A stretch of DNA of 64,000 bases from Veillonella rogosae JCM 15642. GTDB taxonomy: Bacteria; Bacillota; Negativicutes; Veillonellales; Veillonellaceae. The notes below the pieces were generated by a model that was not told the origin of the DNA, made no database searches, and worked only from the letters and a program-made list of their open reading frames with translations. The first letter of the stretch is position 1, and each line of letters begins with the position of its first letter. The position numbers were made by a program, and so were the translations under genes. Shown one piece after another: positions 50,584-59,979 of this stretch. The stretch covers positions 310,001-374,000 of the forward strand of contig NZ_PPCX01000010.1 of assembly GCF_002959775.1 (NCBI RefSeq). Reading direction: 5' to 3'.

Positions 50584-51732
50584 CTATTTTGGTTCTTTAA
50601 GCCATAGGCTCATTAGGAGCCCCATAAGTCCTACAGGTATCAAGGTCATCAAAGCAGTTTGCACATCATAGATATCTGCCAAGTGTCCGATATAAGGTGC
50701 TACAAGTCCTCCTAGTGTAATGCCAAGGCCTAGTGTAATTCCCGACGCAAAGCCTGCATTTTTAGCAAGGTATTTTTGACCGAGTACGGTAATCGGTCCA
50801 TATTGTGAGAATACGCCAAAGGCCATCGGTATCATAGCACCGAAGAAGCCCCATATATTTGGGACAAAGATAAATACTAAAACGGATGGCAAGAAGATAA
50901 GATTACCTAAGCGCACCGTTTTAAGGAAACCTAATTTATCGGATAAAGCCCCGCCCATATAGGTAAGGACTGCGCCCATTGCAAAGTACATGGTTAAAGC
51001 CAAGCTAGAGGCACGGGCTTCGCCGTTAATAACGGTAATGTACAGGATAGGAATAAAGATAGATAGTACAGAGAACAATATGGATCGTGAAGCGATTACA
51101 AAGAATAGCTTACCAAAGCTCGACCAATCATTCGTACCCGTATGAGTAGGTGTAGTAGAGCTTTTACTTTCACCAGCATTAGTCGTGTCAGCCTCGCCCG
51201 TAAAGGCATAGAGATATAGCAATACACCGAGCAAAGCAATAGCGGTGAACACCCAAAGGAAATGACCGCCAAAGACGTAGACACCACCTGCAATGAGAGG
51301 ACCCAATGCAAAGCCCGCACTGCCGCCCACTGCAAAGCGGCCCATAGCGTTGCCGATTTCATGAGATTGTGTACGATTCACAAGGAGGGCCGCCTCAGGA
51401 TGGAATAATGCTGCCCCTACGCCGGCCAAGAGTGACAAGGCTAGGATCATTTCATAGCTCGTGGCTAGCGCTATAGCACTAATAGACATGAGAGTCACCG
51501 TAAAGCCTGCTGGAATGAACCAGGGTACGCGCCACCGATCGGCCACGTAGCCCAATGCAGGCTGGGCGATAGAGGCCACCACGGTATTACAAAAAATAAT
51601 GGTAGCTGATTGATAGTAATTAAGGCCAAAGTTAGCAATAAAGAACGGAATCAATGCAGCTAACGAACCTTGACCAAAGTCATTAATACAATGAAAAATA
51701 GGCGGTCCGTACTTTCGTATCATACGTTTCAT
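50584..51732 (-). CDS. MFS transporter, fosmidomycin-resistance (Fsr) type
   Basis: Integral-membrane drug exporter of 382 residues with 12 predicted helices. It opens with PPIFHCINDFGQGSLAALIPFFIANFGL and GYVADRWRVPWFIP, and has the GMGAVL-like motif with AYMGGALSDKLGF in the second half; the pattern CINDxxQGxLxALIPF is typical of the Fsr subfamily. It would export fosmidomycin-like or other small molecules by proton antiport. Start follows TTAGGAGGTTAT. Single-gene unit. Confidence 0.88.
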   Translation of the reverse strand: MKRMIRKYGPPIFHCINDFGQGSLAALIPFFIANFGLNYYQSATIIFCNTVVASIAQPALGYVADRWRVPWFIPAGFTVTLMSISAIALATSYEMILALSLLAGVGAALFHPEAALLVNRTQSHEIGNAMGRFAVGGSAGFALGPLIAGGVYVFGGHFLWVFTAIALLGVLLYLYAFTGEADTTNAGESKSSTTPTHTGTNDWSSFGKLFFVIASRSILFSVLSIFIPILYITVINGEARASSLALTMYFAMGAVLTYMGGALSDKLGFLKTVRLGNLIFLPSVLVFIFVPNIWGFFGAMIPMAFGVFSQYGPITVLGQKYLAKNAGFASGITLGLGITLGGLVAPYIGHLADIYDVQTALMTLIPVGLMGLLMSLWLKEPK

Positions 51733-51854
51733 ATAACCTCCTAATAAGATAGCTAATTTTCCCTAAGATACAGAGATACTCACGAAGAAACTATCCCATA
51801 ATTGTGCGCAAAATAATGTAAATAACGGATTACTTTCAAAATAAAAAGAGTAGA

Positions 51855-51900
51855 TATAGCCAACACCTAATGCATGTGCCATAGGCTTGTTGGTCTATAC
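51855..51900 (-). terminator. Weak terminator-like hairpin after purB
   Basis: TAGCCAACA pairs imperfectly with GTTGGTCTA across a structured loop; TCTTTTT follows on the minus strand after a gap. The spacing to the T-run is longer than ideal. Confidence 0.4.
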
Positions 51901-51942
51901 CTACCCTAGTCTTTCATATGTTATATGGGAAGTACCCTACAA

Positions 51943-53238
51943 TTATAGGCCAAAGCGAGCCATGATTGTATCAACATGTTTCAACAATTTATGAGGATCG
52001 AAGCATGCATCGATTTCTTCAGCAGTCATGTATTTCTTGATGTTTTCATCAGATTTAAGACCTGTCGCGAAATCTTTGCCTTCAAGCCAACGTTCCATAG
52101 CGTATTTTTGAACCCAACGGTATGCTTCGTCACGCACTGCACCTTTGTCTACAAGGTGAGTCAAAATTGTTTGGCTGAATACAAGGCCACCTGTAAGGTT
52201 AAGGTTTTTAAGCATTGTTTCAGGATATACCAACAATTTATCGATGGTGCGGATTGTTAAATGAAGCATGTAGTTCAACGCGATTGTTGCATCTGGCAAG
52301 ATTACCCGTTCTACAGAGCTATGGGAAATATCGCGTTCATGCCACAAAGCTTGGTCTTCGAAAGCAGATTGAGCATAGCCGCGAAGCAAGCGTGCCATAC
52401 CGCAGATTCTTTCACAAGTGATAGGGTTGCGTTTATGCGGCATCGCAGAGGAACCCTTTTGTTTAGGGCTGAAATATTCTTCCGCTTCGCGCACTTCTGT
52501 ACGTTGCAAGTGACGAATTTCTTTGCCGATTTTATCTAATGTACCGCCTACAACAGCGATAGTAGACAATAATTCAGCGTGACGGTCACGTTGTACGACT
52601 TGCGTAGCGATTTTAACAGGTTCAAGGCCTAATTTTTCACATACGTATTGTTCTACGAATGGATCGATGTTGGAGTACGTGCCAACAGCGCCAGACAATT
52701 TACCTACCGCAACGCTTTTACGAGCATGCTCCATGCGTTCGATATCGCGTTCTACTTCAGCCATCCATAACGCCAATTTCAAGCCAAATGTAGTTGGTTC
52801 ACCGTGGATACCGTGAGTACGACCAATCATAGGTGTGTATTTGAATTCAGCTGCGCGACGACGCAATACTTCGTGCAAACGTTTCAAATCAGCAATCAAG
52901 ATGTCGCACGCTTGTTTCATCATGTAACCAAGTGCTGTATCTTTAACGTCTGTAGATGTAAGACCAAGATGGATATATTTAGCCGCTTCAGGACCTACGT
53001 ATTCGCCTACTGCTGTTACGAAGGAAATGATATCGTGGTTTGTTTCTTTTTCGATTTCATGAATGCGCTCAACGTCGAAATCGGCTTTTTCGCGAATTGT
53101 TTTTGCCGCTTCTTTAGGGATAACTCCCAATTCAGCTTGCGCCTCGGATGCGAGGATCTCCACCAATAACATTGTGTCAAACTCGTTGCGTTCGCTCCAA
53201 ATATGGCCCATTTCTTCTCGTGTATAACGTGGTATCAT
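51943..53238 (-). CDS. purB: Adenylosuccinate lyase
   Basis: Cleaves SAICAR and adenylosuccinate in purine synthesis; 431 residues. Signatures: TNHDIISFVTAVGEYV, GLTSTDVKDTALG, MIGRTHGIHGEPTTFG with catalytic His, and the flexible loop KGSSAMPHKRNPITCE. Short form of the aspartase/fumarase fold. Start follows GGAGACATC. Single-gene unit, not linked to purA directly. Confidence 0.98.
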   Translation of the reverse strand: MIPRYTREEMGHIWSERNEFDTMLLVEILASEAQAELGVIPKEAAKTIREKADFDVERIHEIEKETNHDIISFVTAVGEYVGPEAAKYIHLGLTSTDVKDTALGYMMKQACDILIADLKRLHEVLRRRAAEFKYTPMIGRTHGIHGEPTTFGLKLALWMAEVERDIERMEHARKSVAVGKLSGAVGTYSNIDPFVEQYVCEKLGLEPVKIATQVVQRDRHAELLSTIAVVGGTLDKIGKEIRHLQRTEVREAEEYFSPKQKGSSAMPHKRNPITCERICGMARLLRGYAQSAFEDQALWHERDISHSSVERVILPDATIALNYMLHLTIRTIDKLLVYPETMLKNLNLTGGLVFSQTILTHLVDKGAVRDEAYRWVQKYAMERWLEGKDFATGLKSDENIKKYMTAEEIDACFDPHKLLKHVDTIMARFGL

Positions 53239-53493
53239 GATGTCTCCTTTGCATGATAAAAGCTAGATTTATAGGATTATTGTACCATATGTGAAAGCTC
53301 CATTCAACGAAAGACCAATACATTTCCGAATGATAATTATATTAAATTTACTAATTGTTCGTATTTCTTGGCGATTTCCTATTCGTTTGTAATCAATTAT
53401 TTATAGCAGATGCAGTAACTATAAGAATTTAGTTATATTAATACTATCTCTATGTATTTACACGAATAAAATGATATACTAGAGCTATCTGAA

Positions 53494-53513
53494 ATATACA
53501 GGGACTTGTATAT
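53494..53513. promoter_or_regulatory. Inverted repeat upstream of the small membrane protein gene
   Basis: ATATACA and TGTATAT flank a six-base centre. A GATATACT -10-like sequence lies about 12 bp before, so the repeat sits near the probable transcription start. Confidence 0.35.
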
Positions 53514-53531
53514 CATTACTGGGAGGCTTTC

Positions 53532-53942
53532 ATGGCAAATTTAAATCGAAAAGAGCGTCGTGCACAGCGCAACGAATCTAATACAGCAGGCATTATATTA
53601 CGTCTATTCTTTCTACTCAGCTTTATCGGCTTAGCGGTAGTACTATTCGGCGAGCTTGATTACAATTTTATCGTCTCTATATACGCTGTAAACATCGTAG
53701 TATCCTTGATTTATGTAGTAATGAACAAATCCCGCATCACTACCTCTTTGGCGGTACATACAAATGTACGCGTTATCATCGCTTATCTCATTATGTTGAT
53801 TACCATTTTCTTCTACGCTTTAGCGTTATGGCGTGCAAATCAGTTTAGTACACCAATGCAGGCCACTTTGTTCATCGGTGGGGCCATCGTGTACCTTGCG
53901 GTATTCAACTCCACTAAGACAATGCTTACTAATCAAGACTAA
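53532..53942 (+). CDS. Small four-helix membrane protein, unknown function
   Basis: Protein of 136 residues with four hydrophobic helices (about 20-42, 46-64, 80-100, 108-128). The N-terminus MANLNRKERRAQRNESN is highly basic and should stay in the cytoplasm. No recognised family or charged residue pattern pointing to transport. Start follows TGGGAGGCTTTC. It stands alone, convergent with the ExbB/ExbD/TonB operon, and shares a terminator with it. Confidence 0.72.
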   Translation: MANLNRKERRAQRNESNTAGIILRLFFLLSFIGLAVVLFGELDYNFIVSIYAVNIVVSLIYVVMNKSRITTSLAVHTNVRVIIAYLIMLITIFFYALALWRANQFSTPMQATLFIGGAIVYLAVFNSTKTMLTNQD

Positions 53943-53955
53943 TACAAACATAACA

Positions 53956-53999
53956 AAAGAGGCATATCTTACATACATTTGTATGAGATATGCCTCTTT
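53956..53999. terminator. Bidirectional terminator overlapping the tonB stop codon
   Basis: AAAGAGGCATATCT/AGATATGCCTCTTT with an inner ATAC/GTAT pairing. The right arm ends inside the stop codon of the minus-strand TonB-like gene. Confidence 0.88.
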
Positions 54000-54843
54000 A
54001 TTGTCCTAGAATAACGGGAACTGCTAAGTAAACAGGTTCACCCCGTCGGTTAACGATGGACCCACTGCTTTTAATAATGCGCAGCGCTTCGTCTCGTACA
54101 GCTGGTGGTACATCGTCCACAATCAATGGCGTATGTTCGCCAACGATAACATTGCCGTTAACATCAAAGTTAACTCGTACTACTACCTTGCCTGTTACGA
54201 CAGATGCTCGCCCCTGTTCTTGTACAGTCCGCAAATAGTCATGAGGATTAATATCTGGTTTTTGTAAAAGCGCTTGTTGCCCTGGCGTCAATAAACTCAA
54301 TGCTAAATCAGATAAGAAGGATAAGTCACTAGATTCAAGCAATCCATTTCCAGTTGCATTCGGATCCGATGTTACATCTTTACCGACAGGCGCTTTACTA
54401 TTCTTAGAGGATTTTCCATCCTTAGAATCTGCTCCGTGCGTAACTACAGCTTGTTCACTACTGCTCGTTTCCGATTCAATAGCCTTTGGAACGGCCCATT
54501 CTCGGCGCACACTAGATGCTGCTGTACTTTCACTTAACTCCTTAGTACGTTCATTCTCTTGCTTGCGCTCATCCAGTGAGGGATTCACTTTAGGAGCGGC
54601 CCCCTCTGGAGTTACATCTTGAGGTTTTTCCATGAGCTTCTCCACAGGTGTAGGCAGTTCCTCAACAGCGGCTACTCCTGTGTCGCTTTCACCATCATCA
54701 GGCAAATTAAAGCTAATTTCCGCCGCATCATGAGCAGGTCCAGTACCAGCCATACCACGCAAAGAAAGGCCCATACCAGAGATAAGGATAATTGTGATTC
54801 CCAAGGACACCATAAACGGTTTTAAATAATGCGATTCAAACAT
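53998..54843 (-). CDS. TonB-like energy transducer
   Basis: Predicted TonB-type protein of 281 residues. A single N-terminal helix (MVSLGITIILISGMGLSL) anchors it in the inner membrane. A long hydrophilic, Pro/Ser/Lys-rich periplasm-spanning region follows (about 50-190). The C-terminal domain reads GKVVVRVNFDVNGNVIVGEHTPLIVDDVPPAVRDEALRIIKSSG, the beta-alpha-beta TonB core. Unlike classical TonB it lacks long Glu-Pro/Lys-Pro repeats. The ATG follows GGAAGTGATTCT, four bases after the exbD stop. It should couple the ExbBD proton channel to outer-membrane receptors. Confidence 0.8.
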   Translation of the reverse strand: MFESHYLKPFMVSLGITIILISGMGLSLRGMAGTGPAHDAAEISFNLPDDGESDTGVAAVEELPTPVEKLMEKPQDVTPEGAAPKVNPSLDERKQENERTKELSESTAASSVRREWAVPKAIESETSSSEQAVVTHGADSKDGKSSKNSKAPVGKDVTSDPNATGNGLLESSDLSFLSDLALSLLTPGQQALLQKPDINPHDYLRTVQEQGRASVVTGKVVVRVNFDVNGNVIVGEHTPLIVDDVPPAVRDEALRIIKSSGSIVNRRGEPVYLAVPVILGQ

Positions 54844-54847
54844 AGAA

Positions 54848-55252
54848 TCACTTCCGTTCCGTAGCGACGCTAATATATTTAGCGCCATTCACCTTGAGCA
54901 TGTCCAACAGGGCGATAACCTCGCTATAGTAAACATCCTTAGATGCGCGAATGACAAAAGCTTGTCGAGGTGCTTGTTTCACGATAGATTGTACCTCTTC
55001 AGCCAAGCGGTCGGAAGAGATTTCCTGATTGTCGATATATAGCGTGTGCGTTGTGGTGAGCGTAATCGTAATAGGCTCAATAGATTTTGCCGTAGATGTC
55101 GATGCAGATGGCAAATTGAGCGGAATTTGTTGCTCTGTATTCATGTACAACGTGCCCACCATGAAGAATACCAATAAGAAAAATACGATATCGATCATGG
55201 GGATAATCATGATGGTCGGTTCTTTTTTAACCCCTAATGTGCGTCGTCTCAT
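54848..55252 (-). CDS. exbD: Biopolymer transport protein ExbD/TolR family
   Basis: Protein of 134 residues. A short cytoplasmic N-terminus leads to a single helix IMIIPMIDIVFFLLVFFMVGTLY containing the proton-path Asp in MIDIVFFLL. The periplasmic part (residues 45-134) has the ExbD/TolR fold with VIRASKDVYYSEVIALLDMLKVNGAKYISVATE. With ExbB it forms the proton-driven motor that energises TonB. Overlaps exbB by four bases (ATGA). Confidence 0.93.
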   Translation of the reverse strand: MRRRTLGVKKEPTIMIIPMIDIVFFLLVFFMVGTLYMNTEQQIPLNLPSASTSTAKSIEPITITLTTTHTLYIDNQEISSDRLAEEVQSIVKQAPRQAFVIRASKDVYYSEVIALLDMLKVNGAKYISVATERK

Positions 55253-55854
55253 ATATCATGTTCCTCGTTGTACGCATCGAGGATGTTGCCGCACTCATGC
55301 TCTAAGGTAGTAATAGAATCGTTTACCTTTGCTGCACAGTAACTGTGAAAGCCGAGAGCGATAATCGCTACAGTCAAGCCTGTAGCCGTAGCCACTAAGG
55401 CTTCAGATACACCCCCTGTAATGATGGTAGGCGCACCAATATCGCCGCCTACTACTGCGAAGGCGCGAATCATGCCAAGCACGGTCCCCAATAGACCCAA
55501 TAGTGGAGCCATGGTTACGATCATGCTAAGCCAGCTAAGGCCGCGTTTTAAACGCTCATCGGCGTAAGATACTACGTCTTGCAAACGGTTTTCTAAACCA
55601 TTATAGTTCTTTGCACTGCGCATAGCGCGAGCAAATAAAGCGCCAAGCTCCTCTGTGTCGCGTTCCAGAATACTTGGTAACATGACCCAAGATTGATTCT
55701 TCTCTAATACCTTATTAAAGCGGCGCAAGTCCTTTGTAAACTTACGATATAAAATGATACGCTCAATGCCAATCATCAATGCAAAGAGCAAAAAAATTAC
55801 TAGCGGATACATAACAAATCCACCAGCCACAAATAAATGCGCTATGCTACTCAT
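55249..55854 (-). CDS. exbB: MotA/TolQ/ExbB proton channel protein
   Basis: Protein of 201 residues with three helices: near 8-28 (FVAGGFVMYPLVIFLLFALMIGIERI), and the conserved pair near 110-180 (SMIVTMAPLLGLLGTVLGMIRAF and GGVSEALVATATGLTVAIIALGFHSYCAAKV). The APLLGLLGTVxGMI and GISEALxxTAxGLxVAIPA signatures define the family. Start follows GGAGGTTAGT. First gene of the exbB-exbD-tonB operon. Confidence 0.95.
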   Translation of the reverse strand: MSSIAHLFVAGGFVMYPLVIFLLFALMIGIERIILYRKFTKDLRRFNKVLEKNQSWVMLPSILERDTEELGALFARAMRSAKNYNGLENRLQDVVSYADERLKRGLSWLSMIVTMAPLLGLLGTVLGMIRAFAVVGGDIGAPTIITGGVSEALVATATGLTVAIIALGFHSYCAAKVNDSITTLEHECGNILDAYNEEHDI

Positions 55855-55974
55855 ACTAACCTCCAAAAGCCTTCTACCCTTTAGGCTCTATTAGGGTTAA
55901 TTATACCACGTTTTACCCTATCAAAAAATAAGATATGCGACGTAAAAGCCACATAAATTAAGGATTAACATTAT

Positions 55975-56018
55975 AAAAAGGCTGTACTAAAATGATTACC
56001 ATTCTAGTACAGCCTTTT
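55975..56018 (-). terminator. Terminator of the 85-residue membrane protein gene
   Basis: AAAAGGCTGTACTA/TAGTACAGCCTTTT, 14-bp arms, 15-base loop, about 25 bp past the stop codon. Confidence 0.88.
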
Positions 56019-56041
56019 ACATCGTTAGACCCTGAACTTGA

Positions 56042-56299
56042 TTAGTCTTTTTTAATGATGTTTACGATGAAGCCACCTACACCTAAAGCCAATCCTAAAC
56101 CGCTACAGAACATACCGATAGAATACCACAAGGTGTAAGATTGGTTATTCGCAGAAATAGCCTTAGCCGCTGCTTGCGCATTAGTCGCATTTCTTGCAAT
56201 TTCCAAATTAGCCGCCGCTGGATCTGGATTTAACAATAAAATGGCAATACCAATAATCAAAATGACTACACCAATTGGTAATAACAGTTTTTTGTTCAT
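56042..56299 (-). CDS. Small membrane protein, unknown (DUF3185-like)
   Basis: Protein of 85 residues with two helices (LLLPIGVVILIIGIAILLL and YSIGMFCSGLGLALGVGGFIV) separated by an Ala/Asn-rich loop. It resembles small DUF3185-type inner-membrane proteins, but the match is by pattern only. A preceding GGGGGGAC site sets the start. Single-gene unit; no clue to function from neighbours. Confidence 0.55.
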   Translation of the reverse strand: MNKKLLLPIGVVILIIGIAILLLNPDPAAANLEIARNATNAQAAAKAISANNQSYTLWYSIGMFCSGLGLALGVGGFIVNIIKKD

Positions 56300-56650
56300 T
56301 TGAATGTCCCCCCTCTTAACATTAAACGGTGAGTATACTTTAATTATACACCGACTTTAGCATTTTAAAAAGATAAACTTATAGATTATCTAACTTTCAT
56401 TAGCTAACCAATAGCAATTATTCATTAAAATAAATGAATGGATAAACTAATAAATTAAGTATTAAAATACAGAAAAAGGCATAGTATACAATGCCCATTG
56501 AGCTGAACTCAATAAGAACATTGGCACTATGCCTTTTATGGATACATCTTAAGTTATATCTAAATTAGTAGCCCATAAAGTAGGTCCATAAAGAGGAGTG
56601 TGTAAGTAAGATAAGTTATGCCTACTTATCTTGTATATGTATGGAACTAC
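56300..56650. other. Intergenic region after the mutase operon
   Basis: Contains the structured terminator-like hairpin below and a small AAGATAAG/CTTATCTT hairpin near 56609-56633. No gene was supported. Confidence 0.5.
56471..56538 (-). terminator. Structured terminator-like hairpin after meaB
   Basis: AAAAGGCATAGT/ACTATGCCTTTT outer stem with inner pairings CAATG/CATTG and TTGAG/CTCAA, about 110 bp beyond the meaB stop. T-rich flank on the minus strand. Confidence 0.65.
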
Positions 56651-57793
56651 TTATCGTAAGGATTTATCAAAAATGGTAATCAATTCTTCTACGGCTTGTG
56701 ATTCACTCATTTCACCGTCTAAGACAGCATTTTCAACTTCGCCCATACGACCTTGAATGACTACATTGTTAAAGAATAGGTTATGCAAGTGTTCGTCAAT
56801 CATATCACGTACCCAACGGAGAGATTGTTCTTGACGTCGTTTTAAGAATACCCCATTTTCTTTACCTTGTTCAGCAAACTCTTGAATCACATCCCACAAT
56901 TCGTCGAGACCATCCTTAGTCACTGCAGAACATGTGTAGGCTTGGGTTTTCCATTTTTCCGTAGCTGGACGGATGTAATGTAACATCCGATCGTAATCGC
57001 TACGAGCGATGAGCGCACGCTTGAGGTTGTCCCCATCAGCCTTATTGACCACAATAGCATCGGCAAGTTCCATAACGCCTTTTTTGATGCCTTGCAATTC
57101 ATCGCCTGCACCAGTTAAGACAATGAGCATAAAGAAGTCTACCATGGAGCGCACAGTAACTTCGCTTTGCCCAACCCCTACGGTTTCGACGAGAATAATA
57201 TCGTACCCAGCAGCCTCGCAAAGTAGCATCGTTTCTCTACTTTTACGAGCCACACCGCCTAGTGTACCACCAGCCGGCGATGGACGGATATAGGCTTCAG
57301 GATGTTTCGTCAACGTTTCCATCCGCGTTTTATCGCCCAAGATACTGCCTTTTGTGACTTGGCTCGTAGGGTCTACAGCAAGTACGGCCACCTTGTAACC
57401 TGCTTCAATGAGCATATTACCAAAGGCTTCAATAAATGTACTTTTACCGGCCCCAGGCACACCAGTAATACCGATGCGCAACGCCTTGCCCGTACGAGGC
57501 AATATAGCTTGTAATACTTGTTGAGCTAGTTTGAAATGGTCCTTATTATTACTTTCTACTAATGTAATAGCCCGTGAAAGTATAACGCGGTCCCCCTGCT
57601 CGATACCGCGTACATAATCAGCGACAGTTAACTTCTTTCGCCGCTGTACGGGACGTACCGACGGAGCCAGATGAGCGGAGCTAGACAAGAGGCCGTCGTG
57701 CATTTCCTTGACGCCTTTCATCACGTGACACGCAAAGGTATCATCTTTTTTCGCATCTTCTGGCACCCAGTCAGGACGGTAGGTGTCAGTCAT
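56651..57793 (-). CDS. meaB: Methylmalonyl-CoA mutase-associated GTPase MeaB
   Basis: G-protein chaperone of 380 residues that protects and reloads AdoCbl-dependent methylmalonyl-CoA mutase. Walker [19 protein letters not shown] near 125; switch region [13 protein letters not shown] near 205; base recognition VVNKADGDN near 250. The C-terminal dimerising helices are present. Its start overlaps the mutB end by eight bases, so the three genes form one coupled operon. Confidence 0.96.
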   Translation of the reverse strand: MTDTYRPDWVPEDAKKDDTFACHVMKGVKEMHDGLLSSSAHLAPSVRPVQRRKKLTVADYVRGIEQGDRVILSRAITLVESNNKDHFKLAQQVLQAILPRTGKALRIGITGVPGAGKSTFIEAFGNMLIEAGYKVAVLAVDPTSQVTKGSILGDKTRMETLTKHPEAYIRPSPAGGTLGGVARKSRETMLLCEAAGYDIILVETVGVGQSEVTVRSMVDFFMLIVLTGAGDELQGIKKGVMELADAIVVNKADGDNLKRALIARSDYDRMLHYIRPATEKWKTQAYTCSAVTKDGLDELWDVIQEFAEQGKENGVFLKRRQEQSLRWVRDMIDEHLHNLFFNNVVIQGRMGEVENAVLDGEMSESQAVEELITIFDKSLR

Positions 57794-59975
57794 CGCCTTC
57801 GTCTTGAACGTGGCTAGTCAATGTTTCTAGTAATTTTTTCGCCGCTACTGGCAAAACTGTACCAGGGCCAAAGATAGCCACTGCGCCATGTTCGCGTAGG
57901 AACTCATAGTCCTGAGCAGGGATTACGCCGCCGATGGCAACTAAAATATCTCCACGACCTCGCTTGTTGAGTTCTTCTACAAGTTGAGGTAACAATGTTT
58001 TGTGACCTGCCGCAAGAGAACTGAAGCCGACGATGTGAACGTCATTATCCACCGCATCTTGTGCTGTTTCTTCTGGAGTTTGGAACAAAGGTCCGATATC
58101 TACGTCAAAGCCCATATCCGCGAAGGATGTAGCGATAACTTTGGCGCCGCGGTCATGACCGTCTTGGCCCATCTTAGCAATCATGATACGAGGACGACGA
58201 CCTTCAAGATCTTCGAAATCATCCGCCATTTGGCGAACTTCCTTGATTACATCATCATCTTCATATTCGCTGGAGTATACGCCAGAAATAGAGCGGATAA
58301 CAGCTTTATGACGGCCACATACCTTTTCAACAGCAAAGGAAATTTCACCCAAGGATGCACGAGCACGAGCGGCTTCAAGTGCAAGGGCAAGCAAGTTGCC
58401 TTCCCCAGATTCTGTAGCATTTGTAATCGCTTCGAGACAGGATTGAACCTTATCTTCGTCACGGTTAGCACGCAATTGTTCGAGACGACGAATTTGCGCT
58501 TCACGTACAGCTGTGTTATCTACGTCGAGGATATCCAATGGATCTTCTTTATCTAGACGGTATTTGTTGATACCGATGATTGCTTCACGACCAGAGTCGA
58601 TACGAGCTTGGCGACGAGCCGCAGCTTCTTCGATACGCATTTTAGGAAGACCTGTATCAATCGCTTTCGCCATACCGCCAAGGGATTCGATTTCTTGGAT
58701 ATGGCCCCAAGCGCGACGGATCAATTCATCAGTCAATGCTTCTACATAGTAGGAACCGCCCCATGGGTCGATAACCTTACATACCTTAGTTTCATCTTGG
58801 ATGTAAAGCTGTGTATTACGGGCAATACGTGCAGAGAAGTCCGTAGGCAACGCAATGGCTTCGTCAAGCGCATTTGTATGTAGGGATTGAGTATGGCCCA
58901 AAGCGGCACCCATCGCTTCCATACATGTACGAGCTACGTTGTTGAACGGATCTTGTTCTGTTAAGGACCAACCAGAGGTTTGGCTATGTGTACGAAGTGC
59001 CATGGATTTAGGATTTTCAGAGCCGAAGCTATTAATAATCTTAGCCCACAACATACGAGCCGCACGCATTTTTGCCACTTCCATGAAGTAGTTTTTACCG
59101 ATTGCCCAGAAGAAGGACAAGCGTGGTGCGAATTTATCTACGTGAAGGCCTGCATTGACACCTGTGCGGATATATTCAAGGCCGTCAGCCAATGTGTAAC
59201 CTAATTCGATATCCGCAGTAGCGCCCGCTTCTTGCATATGGTAGCCAGAAATGGAGATACTATTGAACTTAGGCATGTACTGGGATGTATACGCAAAGAT
59301 ATCACCGATGATGCGCATGGACGTAGCTGGAGGGTAAATATAGGTATTACGTACCATGAACTCTTTCAAGATATCATTTTGGATTGTACCAGCCATAACC
59401 TTTTTATCAACGCCTTGTTCTTCACCTGCTAGGATGTAGAACGCCATAACAGGTAATACGGCGCCGTTCATTGTCATGGATACGGACATTTGGTCAAGAG
59501 GAATACCGGAGAATAGAATTTCCATGTCGAGGATGGAGTCTACCGCAACGCCCGCTTTACCAACGTCGCCCACTACACGAGCATGATCGGAGTCATAACC
59601 GCGGTGAGTAGCAAGGTCAAAGGCGATAGACAAACCTTTTTGGCCCGCTGCCAAGTTACGACGATAGAACGCATTGGATTCTTCCGCAGTGGAGAAACCA
59701 GCGTACTGACGTACTGTCCAAGGACGAGTTACGTACATCGTGGAATAAGGTCCACGCAAGAATGGAGGTACACCAGCCATATAGTCAAGGTGTGTCATCC
59801 CTTCATAATCCATCTCTGTATAGAGAGGTTTTACTTGGATTTGCTCCATTGTTGTATTATATAAATCTTCAAAGCTTTTTCCTGTTTCTTTTTGAAGTTC
59901 AGCAAGCCATGCATCGCGAGATGTCGGTGACTGCGTTCCCAAGCCAAGAGAGGAGAAGTCTGGATTTTTAAACAT
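57786..59975 (-). CDS. mutB: Methylmalonyl-CoA mutase large (alpha) subunit
   Basis: AdoCbl-dependent catalytic subunit of 729 residues converting succinyl-CoA and (R)-methylmalonyl-CoA in the propionate pathway. The TIM-barrel domain has [21 protein letters not shown] near 75 (substrate Tyr and Arg), [24 protein letters not shown] near 360, and PWGGSYYVE. The C-terminal B12 domain carries the lower-axial ligand motif [14 protein letters not shown] near 605, with [10 protein letters not shown] and [11 protein letters not shown]. Start follows GGGATGTGAGCTC. Operon with mutA and meaB. Confidence 0.97.
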   Translation of the reverse strand: MFKNPDFSSLGLGTQSPTSRDAWLAELQKETGKSFEDLYNTTMEQIQVKPLYTEMDYEGMTHLDYMAGVPPFLRGPYSTMYVTRPWTVRQYAGFSTAEESNAFYRRNLAAGQKGLSIAFDLATHRGYDSDHARVVGDVGKAGVAVDSILDMEILFSGIPLDQMSVSMTMNGAVLPVMAFYILAGEEQGVDKKVMAGTIQNDILKEFMVRNTYIYPPATSMRIIGDIFAYTSQYMPKFNSISISGYHMQEAGATADIELGYTLADGLEYIRTGVNAGLHVDKFAPRLSFFWAIGKNYFMEVAKMRAARMLWAKIINSFGSENPKSMALRTHSQTSGWSLTEQDPFNNVARTCMEAMGAALGHTQSLHTNALDEAIALPTDFSARIARNTQLYIQDETKVCKVIDPWGGSYYVEALTDELIRRAWGHIQEIESLGGMAKAIDTGLPKMRIEEAAARRQARIDSGREAIIGINKYRLDKEDPLDILDVDNTAVREAQIRRLEQLRANRDEDKVQSCLEAITNATESGEGNLLALALEAARARASLGEISFAVEKVCGRHKAVIRSISGVYSSEYEDDDVIKEVRQMADDFEDLEGRRPRIMIAKMGQDGHDRGAKVIATSFADMGFDVDIGPLFQTPEETAQDAVDNDVHIVGFSSLAAGHKTLLPQLVEELNKRGRGDILVAIGGVIPAQDYEFLREHGAVAIFGPGTVLPVAAKKLLETLTSHVQDEGDD

Positions 59976-59979
59976 GAGC